Of a stretch of 64,000 nucleotides of DNA, positions 35,644 through 44,208 are shown one piece after another. The position numbers and the translations under genes are program-made. This DNA is from Verrucomicrobiota bacterium. GTDB taxonomy: Bacteria > Verrucomicrobiota > Verrucomicrobiia > Opitutales > UBA953. The notes beneath the pieces were generated by a model. That model saw only the letters and a list, made by a program, of their open reading frames with translations. It was not told the origin of the DNA and did no database searches. Every line of letters begins with the position of its first letter. Position 1 is the first letter of the stretch. Location of the stretch: contig BJHS01000007.1 in assembly GCA_014193315.1 (NCBI GenBank), positions 62,001-126,000 on the forward strand, written 5' to 3'.

Positions 35644-36444
35644 ATGAAGCTCGCGTTCATCGGGGCGGGACGGATGGCCGGGGCCATGGTGCGCGGCTTG
35701 CTGCGTTCCGGGGCCTGCCAGCCCGCCGACATCGCCGTCATCGGCGGAGCCAGCGCGTCCGCCGCGAAACTCTCCGCCGAGACGGGCGTCCGTCTCGCGA
35801 CCTCGGCGGCCGATTTGCTGCTGGGCGCCGACGCCGTCGTGGTCGCCTGCAAGCCGCAGGTCTTCCTCAAACTCGACCCTTCCTTCGGTCCGCCCGCCGC
35901 CGGTAAACTGGTGCTCTCCGTTCTGGCCGGCACGCGGTTGGCGAAACTTGGCGCGTTCTTCCCGGGCGCGCGCGCGCTCGCCCGCGCGATGCCCAACACC
36001 CCAGGCGCGGTGGGGCAGGGTATCACCGCCCTCTGCTCCGCACAGGCGCTTTCGCCGGTCGATACCGCGACCGTGCAGGCGATTCTCTCCGGTCTGGGCT
36101 CCGTCGTCGATGTGCCCGAGACGATGTTCGACGCCGTCACGGCCGTTTCCGGCAGCGGTCCGGGCTTCTTCTTCGAATACGTGGCTGCCTACGAGCAGGC
36201 CGCGGTCGGTCTCGGCTTCACGCCGGAGCAGGCCCGGTCGCTCGTCCGCCAGACTTTCAGCGGTTCGCTCGCCTTGCTCGCGGCCACCGGGGAGACGCCG
36301 GACAACCTGCGCGACCAGGTCACCTCGCCCGGCGGCACGACCCGCGCCGGGCTCGATGCCCTCGAAGCCGGGAAATTCCGCGACGTCGTCGCCGCCGCCC
36401 TCATCGCCGCCCGCAAGCGTGGCGAGGAACTGGGGAAGGCTTAG
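35644..36444 (+). CDS. proC: Pyrroline-5-carboxylate reductase
   Basis: A 266-aa NAD(P)H-dependent reductase for the last step of proline synthesis. It starts with the dinucleotide-binding motif FIGAGRMAGAMVRGLL, has ARAMPNTPGAVGQG in the middle, and the C-terminal signature AVSGSGPGFFFEYV and QVTSPGGTTRAGLDALE. The start lies 2 bp downstream of hemL, so both are translated from one message. Confidence 0.96.
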   Translation: MKLAFIGAGRMAGAMVRGLLRSGACQPADIAVIGGASASAAKLSAETGVRLATSAADLLLGADAVVVACKPQVFLKLDPSFGPPAAGKLVLSVLAGTRLAKLGAFFPGARALARAMPNTPGAVGQGITALCSAQALSPVDTATVQAILSGLGSVVDVPETMFDAVTAVSGSGPGFFFEYVAAYEQAAVGLGFTPEQARSLVRQTFSGSLALLAATGETPDNLRDQVTSPGGTTRAGLDALEAGKFRDVVAAALIAARKRGEELGKA

Positions 36445-36489
36445 ACAATAGCAAGGGCTTGGGCCGGGGGCTCCCGGGTTGGCTTGTCA

Positions 36490-36840
36490 CTAGTCCGCGG
36501 AACTCGAATGCGTCGCGCTATCCGAGGAACTGAGTTCGGCGAGTGCTTTCATGGTTGCGGTGTCTGGGGCGCTCGCGCCACCGGGGAGGGCCAGCGAGGC
36601 CAGGCCATAGCCGAGGCCCTTGAGTTCGTTGGTCCAGAGGATCTTGCCGGTGGCGAGCTCCAGGCAGCTGACGGCGCCGCGCGCATGCGCAAAGACCAGC
36701 TGGTCGTCGGCCAGAAGGGTCACGAAGTCGCCCACCCAAGAGCTGCTCAGCTTGGTCTTCCAGAGGACCTCGCCGGTGTCCTTGTGCAGGGCCACGACGT
36801 GATTCTTTGTCGCGAGGAGCAGGAGGTCGGCGGGGTTCAT
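36490..36840 (-). CDS. Short PQQ-like beta-propeller repeat protein
   Basis: A 116-aa protein with two PQQ-type propeller blades: VVALHKDTGEVLWKTKL (about 15-31) and SCLELATGKILWTNELKGL (about 58-76), followed by an Ala/Ser-rich tail. Two blades are too few for a closed propeller; it may pair with itself or be a trimmed relic of a larger BamB/PQQ-like protein. No signal peptide is visible. It starts 10 bp after a lipoprotein gene and is co-transcribed with it. It converges on proC. Confidence 0.65.
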   Translation of the reverse strand: MNPADLLLLATKNHVVALHKDTGEVLWKTKLSSSWVGDFVTLLADDQLVFAHARGAVSCLELATGKILWTNELKGLGYGLASLALPGGASAPDTATMKALAELSSSDSATHSSSAD

Positions 36841-36850
36841 GGGGGAAAGG

Positions 36851-37444
36851 TCACCAGGCCTGCTCGACGGCGATCGGGCCTTCGAGCGGCAGGCGCACGA
36901 AGGAGCGCCCGGCGAAGCTAGGTTCACCGTTGAAGCCGTTCAGCGGACGATGCTTCTCGCACGTGCCGAGTAGGCGGAGGTTGGTCTTGGACGTGATCGA
37001 GAGGTCGAACTGCAGGAAGCCCCAGGCATCATAACGCTGCCCCTTCCAGGCCGGGCAGTACGCTTCCACGACGACCTTGCCGTCGATGATTTGGTAGCGC
37101 CCCGCGTACCACTTGCCGAGCTCGAGCTTGAGCAGGACGGTGTTCATGAGCGCCGCAGCGGGGGTCTCGACGACGCCGCCGGCGTAGCTGGCGTTGGTCA
37201 GCACGCGGCCGTCGGGCAGGAAAAGGAAGGCGAGGCGTTTTTCGGCGGGCGCGTTGCCCAGGGACGGGCGGGCCTGCGAGATGTAGAGCCGTGGCTCGGT
37301 CGCGGGTTTCTCCCCCGGCTTCGGGGCCTCGATCGACCAGAGGCCCGCGGGCGGCAGGTTCGGGCCGGCCTCGGCGGTGGGGGCCGGGGCGGAGCCGCAG
37401 CCGACCAGGAGGGCGGCGGCGAGGGCGGTCAGGACAAGACGCAT
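36851..37444 (-). CDS. Hypothetical lipoprotein
   Basis: A 197-aa predicted lipoprotein with lipobox LVGC at about residues 13-16, then a Pro/Ala-rich stretch. The soluble domain from about 50 is beta-rich (FLFLPDGRVLTNASYAGG, YQIIDGKVVVEAYCPAW) and fits an envelope protein with a lipocalin-like look, but no family is recognised. Gene order with the downstream two-blade PQQ protein suggests a shared role. Function unknown. Confidence 0.7.
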   Translation of the reverse strand: MRLVLTALAAALLVGCGSAPAPTAEAGPNLPPAGLWSIEAPKPGEKPATEPRLYISQARPSLGNAPAEKRLAFLFLPDGRVLTNASYAGGVVETPAAALMNTVLLKLELGKWYAGRYQIIDGKVVVEAYCPAWKGQRYDAWGFLQFDLSITSKTNLRLLGTCEKHRPLNGFNGEPSFAGRSFVRLPLEGPIAVEQAW

Positions 37445-37487
37445 GTAGGTCCGACGATGCGGGGCGGTCGCCTTTTGACTAGTCTTA

Positions 37488-38009
37488 TCAGCGGTTCCAG
37501 GGCGCGCGGGCCAGGAGCAGCCCCAGACCGCACCAGTCGGTGACGCCGGCGAAGACGAGGCCGGCTCCGATGAAGCCGCTTAAGCCGTAGAAGCCCGGGT
37601 GGACGAAGGTGCCCAGCACCACGCCGGCCAGTACCAAAGTGCCCGCGGCGATGCGGACCTGCCGTTCGATTGAGATCACGCCGTCCGCGGTCCGCTCCAG
37701 GGGGAGCCCGGCCTGGGCGCAGGCGGCGACGCCGCCGGCGACCACAAGCAGGGCGAGTCCTTGGTCGCCGAGCCGTTCCGCCGCGACCGCGGCACGCTTG
37801 CCGGCGGCGCAGAGGAGCACCACGCGACGAGCCGCCTCCGGGCCGCGCAGCGTGCCGACTTTGGCGGCGGTGACGGCTTCCAGGGGAAGGTTGATCGCGC
37901 CGCGGACATGACCGCCGCGGAATTCGCCGGGCGAACGAACATCCAGCAAGAGCGCTCCGGCCTCGCGTTCGGAAGGCACCTGGTTGGCGGCGATGGTCTC
38001 GATGAACAT
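37488..38009 (-). CDS. Rhodanese-DUF2892 fusion, membrane-anchored
   Basis: A 173-aa protein. An N-terminal rhodanese domain (about 1-105) has the LLDVRSPGEFRGGHVRGAINLP motif, split here as LLDVRSPGEF and HVRGAINLP, and an active-site loop LLCAAGKRA with Cys at about 67. A DUF2892-type two-helix membrane domain (about 115-170) follows. Such fusions handle persulfide sulfur at the inner membrane. The start codon overlaps the leuA stop (TGATG), so translation is coupled to leuA, a functionally surprising partner. Confidence 0.88.
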   Translation of the reverse strand: MFIETIAANQVPSEREAGALLLDVRSPGEFRGGHVRGAINLPLEAVTAAKVGTLRGPEAARRVVLLCAAGKRAAVAAERLGDQGLALLVVAGGVAACAQAGLPLERTADGVISIERQVRIAAGTLVLAGVVLGTFVHPGFYGLSGFIGAGLVFAGVTDWCGLGLLLARAPWNR

Positions 38010-39670
38010 CAGCCCAGCCGGTTCGCCGCGCTGACGAGGGCCTTGAGGCCGGCGAGCTCGATGTTCGCGTCGACGCCGCAGCCCCAGACGGTCCGGCCAT
38101 CCCTGGCCTGCAACGAGACATAGGCGGCCGCGGCGGATTCCGAGCCGGCCGTCAGCGCGTGCGAACGGTAGTCCTTGAGGGAGAAGTTCGCCCAGCCCCG
38201 CGTCTCGAGGGCGTGCACGAGGGCGCTGATCGGCCCGTTGCCCTCGCCGGTGAGGGTGACGGTCTCGCCGTCGTGGCGGAGCTTAGCCTCGCAGGTAAAG
38301 GACTGGGGGCCATTCTGCTTGGAGGTGAAGGCCGCCAACTCGAGCGGGGCGGCGAGGTTCACGAAGTTCGCCCGGAAGCACTCGTGAATCTCCCGCGGGG
38401 AAAGCTCCTTGCCCAGCTGGTCGGCGTGCTTGCCGATGAGGTTGCCGACTTCCGGGTGCATCAGCTTCGGGAGGTCGAAGCCGAACTCACGGTCGAGCAC
38501 GTAGGCGACGCCACCCTTGCCGCTCTGTGAGTTGATGCGGATGATGGCCTCGTAGGAGCGGCCGATGTCCTTCGGGTCGATGGTTAGGTAGGGTACGTCC
38601 CAGAGGGCGTCGTGGCCGATCTTCGCGCGGCGGTCCATGCCCTTCTTGATGGCGTCCTGGTGCGAGCCGGAGAAGGCCGTGAAGACGAGGTCGCCGCCGT
38701 AAGGGTGGCGGTCGTGGACGCTCATGCGCGTCACGCGCTCGTAGACCTCGCGGATGCGTCCGAGGTTGCGGAAGTCGAGGTGGGGGTCGATGCCGTGCGA
38801 GAACAGGTTCAGGGCCACCGTCACGATGTCGAGGTTGCCGGTGCGCTCGCCGTTGCCGAAGAGCGTGCCTTCGACGCGGTCCGCCCCGGCCATCAAGCCG
38901 AGCTCGGTGGCGGCGACGCCCGTGCCGCGGTCGTTGTGCGTGTGCAGGGAGACCACCGCCATCGCGCGGTTGCTGAGGTGGCGGCAGAACCACTCGATCT
39001 GGTCGGCGTGCGTGTTCGGCGTGCCGGCTTCGACGGTCAGGGGGAGGTTCAGGATGATCTGGCGCTGGCCCGAGGCGCCCCAGGCCTGGGCGACCGCTTC
39101 GCAGACCTCGAGGGCGTAGTCGGGCTCGGTGAGCACGAACGTCTCGGGGCTGAATTCCAGCTGCCATTGCGTTTCCGGCCGGGCGTCGGTGAGCTCGCGG
39201 ATGAGCTTGGCGCCGTTCACGGCCATCTCGAGGACTTGGGCCTTCGACAAGCCGAAGACGATCTCGCGCTGGGCCGGGTTGGTCGGCGTGTAGAGGTGGA
39301 CGATCGCGCGCCGGGCGCCCTTGAGGGAGTCAAGCGTGCGGCGGATGAGGTGCTCGCGGGCCTGCACCAGCACCTGAATGGCGACGTCCGCGGGGATGAG
39401 CCGTTGCTCGATCAGCTCGCGGGTGAAGTTGAACTCGGTGTCGGAGGCGGAGGGGAAGCCGATCTCGATCTCCTTGAAGCCGATGCGACAGAGCTCCTGG
39501 AAGAGTTCGTGCTTCTCCGCCACGTTCATGGGGATGGCCAGGGCCTGGTTGCCATCGCGCAGGTCGACGGAGCACCAGCGAGGGGCTTGCTCGATGCGGG
39601 CGTCCGGCCAGCGGCGATCGGGCAGGCGGACGGTCTCGAACGGTCGGTATTTCTTCCAGGGCGATTCCAT
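38009..39670 (-). CDS. leuA: 2-isopropylmalate synthase (LeuA type 2)
   Basis: A 553-aa enzyme for the first committed step of leucine biosynthesis, condensing acetyl-CoA with 2-oxoisovalerate. The TIM barrel shows SVDLRDGNQAL (metal Asp), EIEIGFPSASDTEF and the metal motif SLHTHNDRGTG. A C-terminal allosteric domain (about 430-553) probably mediates leucine feedback. Length and the N-terminal WKKYRPFETVRLPDR are typical of the type 2 group found in actinobacteria and fungi, rather than the approximately 520-aa type 1. ATG at 39670; a terminator separates it from the small basic protein gene. Confidence 0.96.
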   Translation of the reverse strand: MESPWKKYRPFETVRLPDRRWPDARIEQAPRWCSVDLRDGNQALAIPMNVAEKHELFQELCRIGFKEIEIGFPSASDTEFNFTRELIEQRLIPADVAIQVLVQAREHLIRRTLDSLKGARRAIVHLYTPTNPAQREIVFGLSKAQVLEMAVNGAKLIRELTDARPETQWQLEFSPETFVLTEPDYALEVCEAVAQAWGASGQRQIILNLPLTVEAGTPNTHADQIEWFCRHLSNRAMAVVSLHTHNDRGTGVAATELGLMAGADRVEGTLFGNGERTGNLDIVTVALNLFSHGIDPHLDFRNLGRIREVYERVTRMSVHDRHPYGGDLVFTAFSGSHQDAIKKGMDRRAKIGHDALWDVPYLTIDPKDIGRSYEAIIRINSQSGKGGVAYVLDREFGFDLPKLMHPEVGNLIGKHADQLGKELSPREIHECFRANFVNLAAPLELAAFTSKQNGPQSFTCEAKLRHDGETVTLTGEGNGPISALVHALETRGWANFSLKDYRSHALTAGSESAAAAYVSLQARDGRTVWGCGVDANIELAGLKALVSAANRLG

Positions 39671-39737
39671 GCGGGTCGAAGGGAGAGGGTGGGAAAGGGA
39701 GGGTGGGCTGGCGAGCGTGGTTTGACCCCTTGAAAGC

Positions 39738-39770
39738 AAAAAGCCCGCCCGGGAGTCCGGGCGGGCTTTT
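39738..39770 (-). terminator. Intrinsic terminator of the small basic protein gene
   Basis: A perfect 14-bp stem (39739-39752 with 39757-39770; arms AAAAGCCCGCCCGG and its complement) with a 4-nt loop GAGT. On the minus strand it ends in a T-run, 22 bp after the small gene's stop and about 70 bp before leuA. Confidence 0.9.
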
Positions 39771-39792
39771 CGCAAACGAGCGAGACCCGGAC

Positions 39793-39951
39793 TTAGGCGT
39801 CGGGCTTGGTCTTCGGAAGCTTGGTCACGCGCTTCAGGTCCTTGACCGTGCCGCGCTTCTTGAGCAATTCCACGCGTTCAAAACGCTTGAGGACGTTGCG
39901 CTTGGCGCCGGAGGAGGAGGCGCTGGCTTTGAAACTGTTGTGCTGGGTCAT
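39793..39951 (-). CDS. Small basic protein of the Chlamydia/Verrucomicrobia type
   Basis: A 52-aa Lys/Arg-rich protein starting MTQHNSFKASASSSGAKRNV and continuing LKRFERVELLKKRG, with a C-terminal KLPKTKPDA. The MxQHxSFK start and KRNVLKRFERVELL core match the small basic protein family described in Chlamydiae and Verrucomicrobia (the TIGR04137 model, as I recall it), thought to be ribosome- or rRNA-related. It has its own strong terminator 22 bp downstream and a 114-bp upstream gap, so it is a separate, probably highly expressed unit. It is a useful PVC lineage marker. Molecular role is unproven. Confidence 0.88.
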   Translation of the reverse strand: MTQHNSFKASASSSGAKRNVLKRFERVELLKKRGTVKDLKRVTKLPKTKPDA

Positions 39952-40065
39952 GGCCGTAAGGTGGGTGAGGTTTTGAGCAAAGGGGTGCGGACTCCGGGGG
40001 CAAGGGGAAAAAGACGGGAAAACCCTCTTTTATCCCATTCTTGCCACGACCGCAGGGGCGAGGCC

Positions 40066-41529
40066 TTAGGCCATGATGCCCTTGACCGGCTTCCCGTGCA
40101 CGTCGGTGAGGCGGAATTGACGCCCTTGGTAGCGGAAGGTGAGCGCTTCGTGGTTGATCCCGCAGAGGTGGAGCAAGGTCGCCTGCATGTCATGGATATG
40201 TACCGAATCCTTCGCGACGTTCCAGCCGAAGTCATCGGTCTCGCCATAGACATGACCTTTTTTGACGCCCCCGCCGGCGAGCCACCAGCTGTAAGCCCGG
40301 CCGAAGTGATCGCGCCCCTTGTACCCTTGGCCCTGTTGGTTTTGGCCGAAGGGTGTCCGGCCGAATTCCCCACCCCAGATGACCAGGGTGTCGTCGAGCA
40401 ACCCGCGTTGCTTCAGGTCTTTGACCAGTGCGGCGCTCGGTTGATCCGTGTCGCGGCACTGGTTCTCCAGCTGCGTGAACAGGTTATTGTGCTGGTCCCA
40501 GCCTGCGTGCATCAGCTGGGTGAAGCGTACCCCGCGTTCGGCGAGGCGTCGGGCAATCAGGCAGTTGTTGGCGAAGGTGCCCGGCGTCAGCACGTCTGGT
40601 CCGTACATCTCCAGGACGGCCTTCGGCTCGTTGCGGAAGTCCAGCAAGTCCGGTACCGAAGACTGCATCCGGAACGCCATCTCGTACTGCGAGATGCGCG
40701 TGTCGATCTCCGGGTCGCCGGCGATCGCGAAATGCTCGCGGTTGAGGGCTTGCAAGTCGTCCAGCATCGTGCGGCGCCCCACCGGGTTCACGCCCGCCGG
40801 GTTGCTCACGTAGGGGACGGGCTCGCCGACGCCGCGGAAGCGGACGCCCTGATGTTTGCCCGGGAGGAAGCCGTTGCTCCAGTAGTGCTCAAAGAACAGC
40901 TGACCGCAGGTCTTGGTCTTGTCGGAGGACGTCATGACCACATAGGACGGCAGGTCCTCGTTCATCGTACCGAGGCCGTAAGATAGCCACGCCCCGACCG
41001 CGGGCCGCCCGGGGATCTGCGAGCCGGTCATGAAGAAGGTGACGCCGGGGGCGTGGTTCACCGCCTCCGTGTTCATGGAGCGGACCACGCAGATCTCGTC
41101 CGCGATCGAGCCGATGTGCGGGATAAGGGTGGAGAGTTCCCGGCCGCACTGACCGTGGCGGGCGAACGGCTTGATCGCCGGCACGGCGGGCCACTTGGCG
41201 TAGCCGCTCGACATCGAGGATAGTCGGGTGTCGCCGCGGATGCTGGGGGGAATATCTTTGCCGGCTTCTTTCGCCAGGGTCGGTTTGTGGTCGAAGAGGT
41301 CGACGTGCGAGGGGCCGCCGCCTTGCCAGAGGCAAATCACGCGCTTGGCCTTAGGGGCGAAGTGCGGGAGGCCGGGCAGCGTCCCGATCGCGTCCGGCTT
41401 GGCCGCGAACAGGTCCTTGCTCAGGAGGGAGGAGAGGGCCACGGTGCCGATGCCTTGGACGCCGGCGCTGAGGAAACTGCGGCGCGTCAACTGACGTCGC
41501 CATTCGGAAGGGGAGAGGTTGGGGGTCAT
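40066..41529 (-). CDS. DUF1501 protein with Tat-type signal
   Basis: A 487-aa exported protein of the DUF1501 family (PF07394), related to the alkaline-phosphatase/sulfatase fold. The N-terminus carries a twin-arginine motif (TRRSFLSAG) and hydrophobic stretch. Family segments are ICLWQGGGPSHVDLFDHKP, VVRSMNTEAVNHAPG, MHAGWDQHNNL and IWGGEFGRTPFGQ. These proteins are very common in Planctomycetes and Verrucomicrobia next to PSCyt1-DUF1549-DUF1553 genes, as here (5-bp gap). A catalytic role is not established. Confidence 0.92.
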   Translation of the reverse strand: MTPNLSPSEWRRQLTRRSFLSAGVQGIGTVALSSLLSKDLFAAKPDAIGTLPGLPHFAPKAKRVICLWQGGGPSHVDLFDHKPTLAKEAGKDIPPSIRGDTRLSSMSSGYAKWPAVPAIKPFARHGQCGRELSTLIPHIGSIADEICVVRSMNTEAVNHAPGVTFFMTGSQIPGRPAVGAWLSYGLGTMNEDLPSYVVMTSSDKTKTCGQLFFEHYWSNGFLPGKHQGVRFRGVGEPVPYVSNPAGVNPVGRRTMLDDLQALNREHFAIAGDPEIDTRISQYEMAFRMQSSVPDLLDFRNEPKAVLEMYGPDVLTPGTFANNCLIARRLAERGVRFTQLMHAGWDQHNNLFTQLENQCRDTDQPSAALVKDLKQRGLLDDTLVIWGGEFGRTPFGQNQQGQGYKGRDHFGRAYSWWLAGGGVKKGHVYGETDDFGWNVAKDSVHIHDMQATLLHLCGINHEALTFRYQGRQFRLTDVHGKPVKGIMA

Positions 41530-41534
41530 GTCGG

Positions 41535-44033
41535 TCAGTCGCGGGTGAGCGCGGCGTCGAGGTTGAAGAGGGCCAGGCAGGCCGCGGTCAGGGCGGCGTG
41601 CTCGGTGGCGGGGATGGCGGGGTCGCGCCGGCTTTCCCCGTGGGTCAGCAGGGCCTCGGCCGCCTTGGCATCCGCGGCGTAGAGCCGACGTTGGTGCGCG
41701 AGCAGGTCGGCCAGCAGGGCGGGCTCTCGTCCAGTCGGCGCCCGGCCGAGCACCAAGCGGTAGGCTTGGGCCAGGCGGGCGGCATCATCGCCGGCCGGCC
41801 AGACGCGTTGGGCGAGCGTGCGGGAGGCCTCGACCCAAGTCGGGTCGTTGAGTGTCGTCAACGCATGCAGCGGCGAGGAGGTCGTGGAAAGGCGGACGCG
41901 GCAGGTCTGGCGCGCGGAGGTGTCGAACATGTTCACCGGCGCGATGGTACGGCGCCAGAAAGTGTAGAGCGATCGGCGGTACAAGTCCGCGCCCTTGGAG
42001 GTCGGGTAGGTGAAGTCGCGCTCCTTCGTGATGGCGAGGCTCTCCCAGGGGGAGGGCGGCATGTAGGGGTAGACGGGCGCCCCGCCTTGTTTATCCACGA
42101 GCAGACCGCTGGCACCGAGGGCGAGGTCGCGGAGGAGGAGGGACGGTAAGCGGAGCCGCGGGGCGCGCCCGAGTAACTTATTCTCCGGGTCCTTCTGGAG
42201 TTGGGTCGCGCTCACCTGGCTGGACTGACGGTAGGTGCGGCTGGTCACGATGAGGCGTTGTAATGACTTGGTCTTCCAGCCGGATTCCCGGAACTCCACC
42301 GCAAGCCAGTCGAGGAGCTCGCGGTGGCTGGGTTGCTCGCTCTGCACCCCGAGATCCTCGGAGGTGCGGACGATGCCCTTGCCGAAGAAGAGCTGCCATT
42401 GGCGGTTCACCTGCACGCGGGCGGTCAAGGGGTGCTGGGGCTGGAAGAGCCACTGGGCGAGACCGAGCCGGTTGCGGGGCGCCTCCTTCGGCATCGGCGG
42501 CAGGAAGCCAGGCGTGTCGAAGGTCACCTTGTCCTTCTTCGAGAGGTAGGCCCCTCGGTCGAGGAGGTTCGTCTCGCGGGCCTTGTCGTCGGACATCACC
42601 ATCACCCGGGGCCAGTTGTCGCTGCTCTTGAACTTATCCATCGCGGCCTTGGCGGCATCGAGCGCGACCAGCGCCGGCAATTTCTTCCGGTCGTCCGGGA
42701 AGACGTTCTTGTTGTAGTGGGCGCGGAGGGCTTTCTCCTCGGCGGCGGTCCGCTTCCTTGCCGGCGTCAGCGCGGCTTCGAGCTCCGCGGGCACCTTGCC
42801 GCGGTCCTTGGCGGGTTTGGCCAACCAGGCGGCGTAGGTCTGGTTTTGCAACTCCGGGAACGCTTGGTTCCGGGTGTTGAAGTCGGCCTCCAGTTTGGCG
42901 AACTGGGCGGCTTGCTCGACGGTGGGGAATTCCAGCAGCGGCTGGTCCAGCCGAAAGCGGGACGGGCCGCCGCCGGGGACGCCGCGTTCCGGCGCATGGT
43001 TAAAGGCATCCATCCAACGGTAATAATCCTGCTGGGTCACGGGGTCGTACTTATGGTCGTGGCATTGGGCGCACGCCATCGTCAGGCCCAGCCAAGTCGT
43101 CGCGGTCGCATCCACGCGATCGAAGAGGCTGACGTAGCGTTGTTCTTCGGCGATGTTACCGCCTTCGCCGTTCAGGATGTGGTTCCGGTTGAAGGCCGTC
43201 GCGAGGCGTTGCTCGGGCGTCGCGTTCGGCAGGAGGTCGCCGGCCAGCATCTCCGTGCTCAGCTGATCGAAGGGTTTGTCCGCGTTGAGCTGGCGCACCA
43301 GCCAGTCGCGCCAGACCCACTGGAACGTGTCGCCATCCTGCTGGAACCCGTTGCTATCCGCGTAGCGGGAGGCGTCCAGCCACGGGAGTACCATCCGCTC
43401 GCCGTATCGGGGCGAGGCCAGCAAGCGGTCGACCTGCTTCTCGTAGGCGTCGGGTGAGCGGTCCGCGAGGAAGGCATCGGTCTCCTCGGGGGTGGGGGGG
43501 AGCCCCGTCAGGTCGAGGGTCACGCGACGCAGCAAGGTCGCCTTGGGGGCTTCCGGCGAGAGGCTGAGCCCGACGGTGTTCAGCTTGGCGGCCACGAAGG
43601 CGTCGACGGGGTGCCGTTCGCCGTGGGCGGGGAGGGGCGGGCGGGTCGGGGCGATGAAAGTCCAGTGCTCCTGGTAGTTTGCGCCTTCGGCAATCCAGCG
43701 TTTCAGCAGGTCCTTCTGCGCCGCTGTCACGGTGCGGTGCGACTCGGGAGGTGGCATGACTTCCTCGGGGTCGCGGGAGGATAGCCGATTGATGAGCTCG
43801 CTCTCCTCTGGCTTGCCGGGGAGGAAGGCTTTCTTGGCCAAGGCCTCGGCGCGGATGTCCAGCCGGAGCTTAGCCTTGCGCTTGTTGGCGTCGGGCCCGT
43901 GGCAATAGAAGCAGTTCTCGGAGAGGATTGGGCGGATCTCCTCATTGTATTGCAATGGCGTGGTCTCGGCGGCGGTGAGGTGGGCGGCTGCGGTCAGCAG
44001 GATGCCGAGGGTGGCGAGGCGAAGCGGAACCAT
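41535..44033 (-). CDS. PSCyt1-DUF1549-DUF1553 multidomain protein
   Basis: An 832-aa exported protein. Order: signal peptide (1-22), PSCyt1 cytochrome (about 30-115) with haem site NCFYCHGPD and EVMPPPESH, DUF1549 (PF07583, about 140-345) with LPWLDASRYADSNGFQQD, then DUF1553 (PF07587) in the C-terminal half with QWLFQPQHPLTARVQVNR and TSRTYRQSS. A second CxxCH is visible in MACAQCHDHKYDP. This layout is a PVC hallmark. With DUF1501 it forms an operon of unknown biochemical role, widely suspected to act on complex glycans. Confidence 0.95.
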   Translation of the reverse strand: MVPLRLATLGILLTAAAHLTAAETTPLQYNEEIRPILSENCFYCHGPDANKRKAKLRLDIRAEALAKKAFLPGKPEESELINRLSSRDPEEVMPPPESHRTVTAAQKDLLKRWIAEGANYQEHWTFIAPTRPPLPAHGERHPVDAFVAAKLNTVGLSLSPEAPKATLLRRVTLDLTGLPPTPEETDAFLADRSPDAYEKQVDRLLASPRYGERMVLPWLDASRYADSNGFQQDGDTFQWVWRDWLVRQLNADKPFDQLSTEMLAGDLLPNATPEQRLATAFNRNHILNGEGGNIAEEQRYVSLFDRVDATATTWLGLTMACAQCHDHKYDPVTQQDYYRWMDAFNHAPERGVPGGGPSRFRLDQPLLEFPTVEQAAQFAKLEADFNTRNQAFPELQNQTYAAWLAKPAKDRGKVPAELEAALTPARKRTAAEEKALRAHYNKNVFPDDRKKLPALVALDAAKAAMDKFKSSDNWPRVMVMSDDKARETNLLDRGAYLSKKDKVTFDTPGFLPPMPKEAPRNRLGLAQWLFQPQHPLTARVQVNRQWQLFFGKGIVRTSEDLGVQSEQPSHRELLDWLAVEFRESGWKTKSLQRLIVTSRTYRQSSQVSATQLQKDPENKLLGRAPRLRLPSLLLRDLALGASGLLVDKQGGAPVYPYMPPSPWESLAITKERDFTYPTSKGADLYRRSLYTFWRRTIAPVNMFDTSARQTCRVRLSTTSSPLHALTTLNDPTWVEASRTLAQRVWPAGDDAARLAQAYRLVLGRAPTGREPALLADLLAHQRRLYAADAKAAEALLTHGESRRDPAIPATEHAALTAACLALFNLDAALTRD

Positions 44034-44208
44034 GGGTTAGTGGGGGCCGGATGAGCCAAGGCTCACACCGTCAAGGACTGGGACATTACGGGAGGGGTTG
44101 GGTTTCATACAGGTTCTTGGCCCGGCGTTTTCAACCCCAGACTGCCGGGGGCGCTCTTTGCGAGGTTTGAGGTTGCTGGCAACGGTGGCGCGGTTGTCAT
44201 TCCTGCAG

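Noticed and set aside
36445-36489. Terminator between proC and the convergent two-blade gene
   Set aside because: The G/C-rich stretch can fold but pairing is imperfect and there is no T-run.
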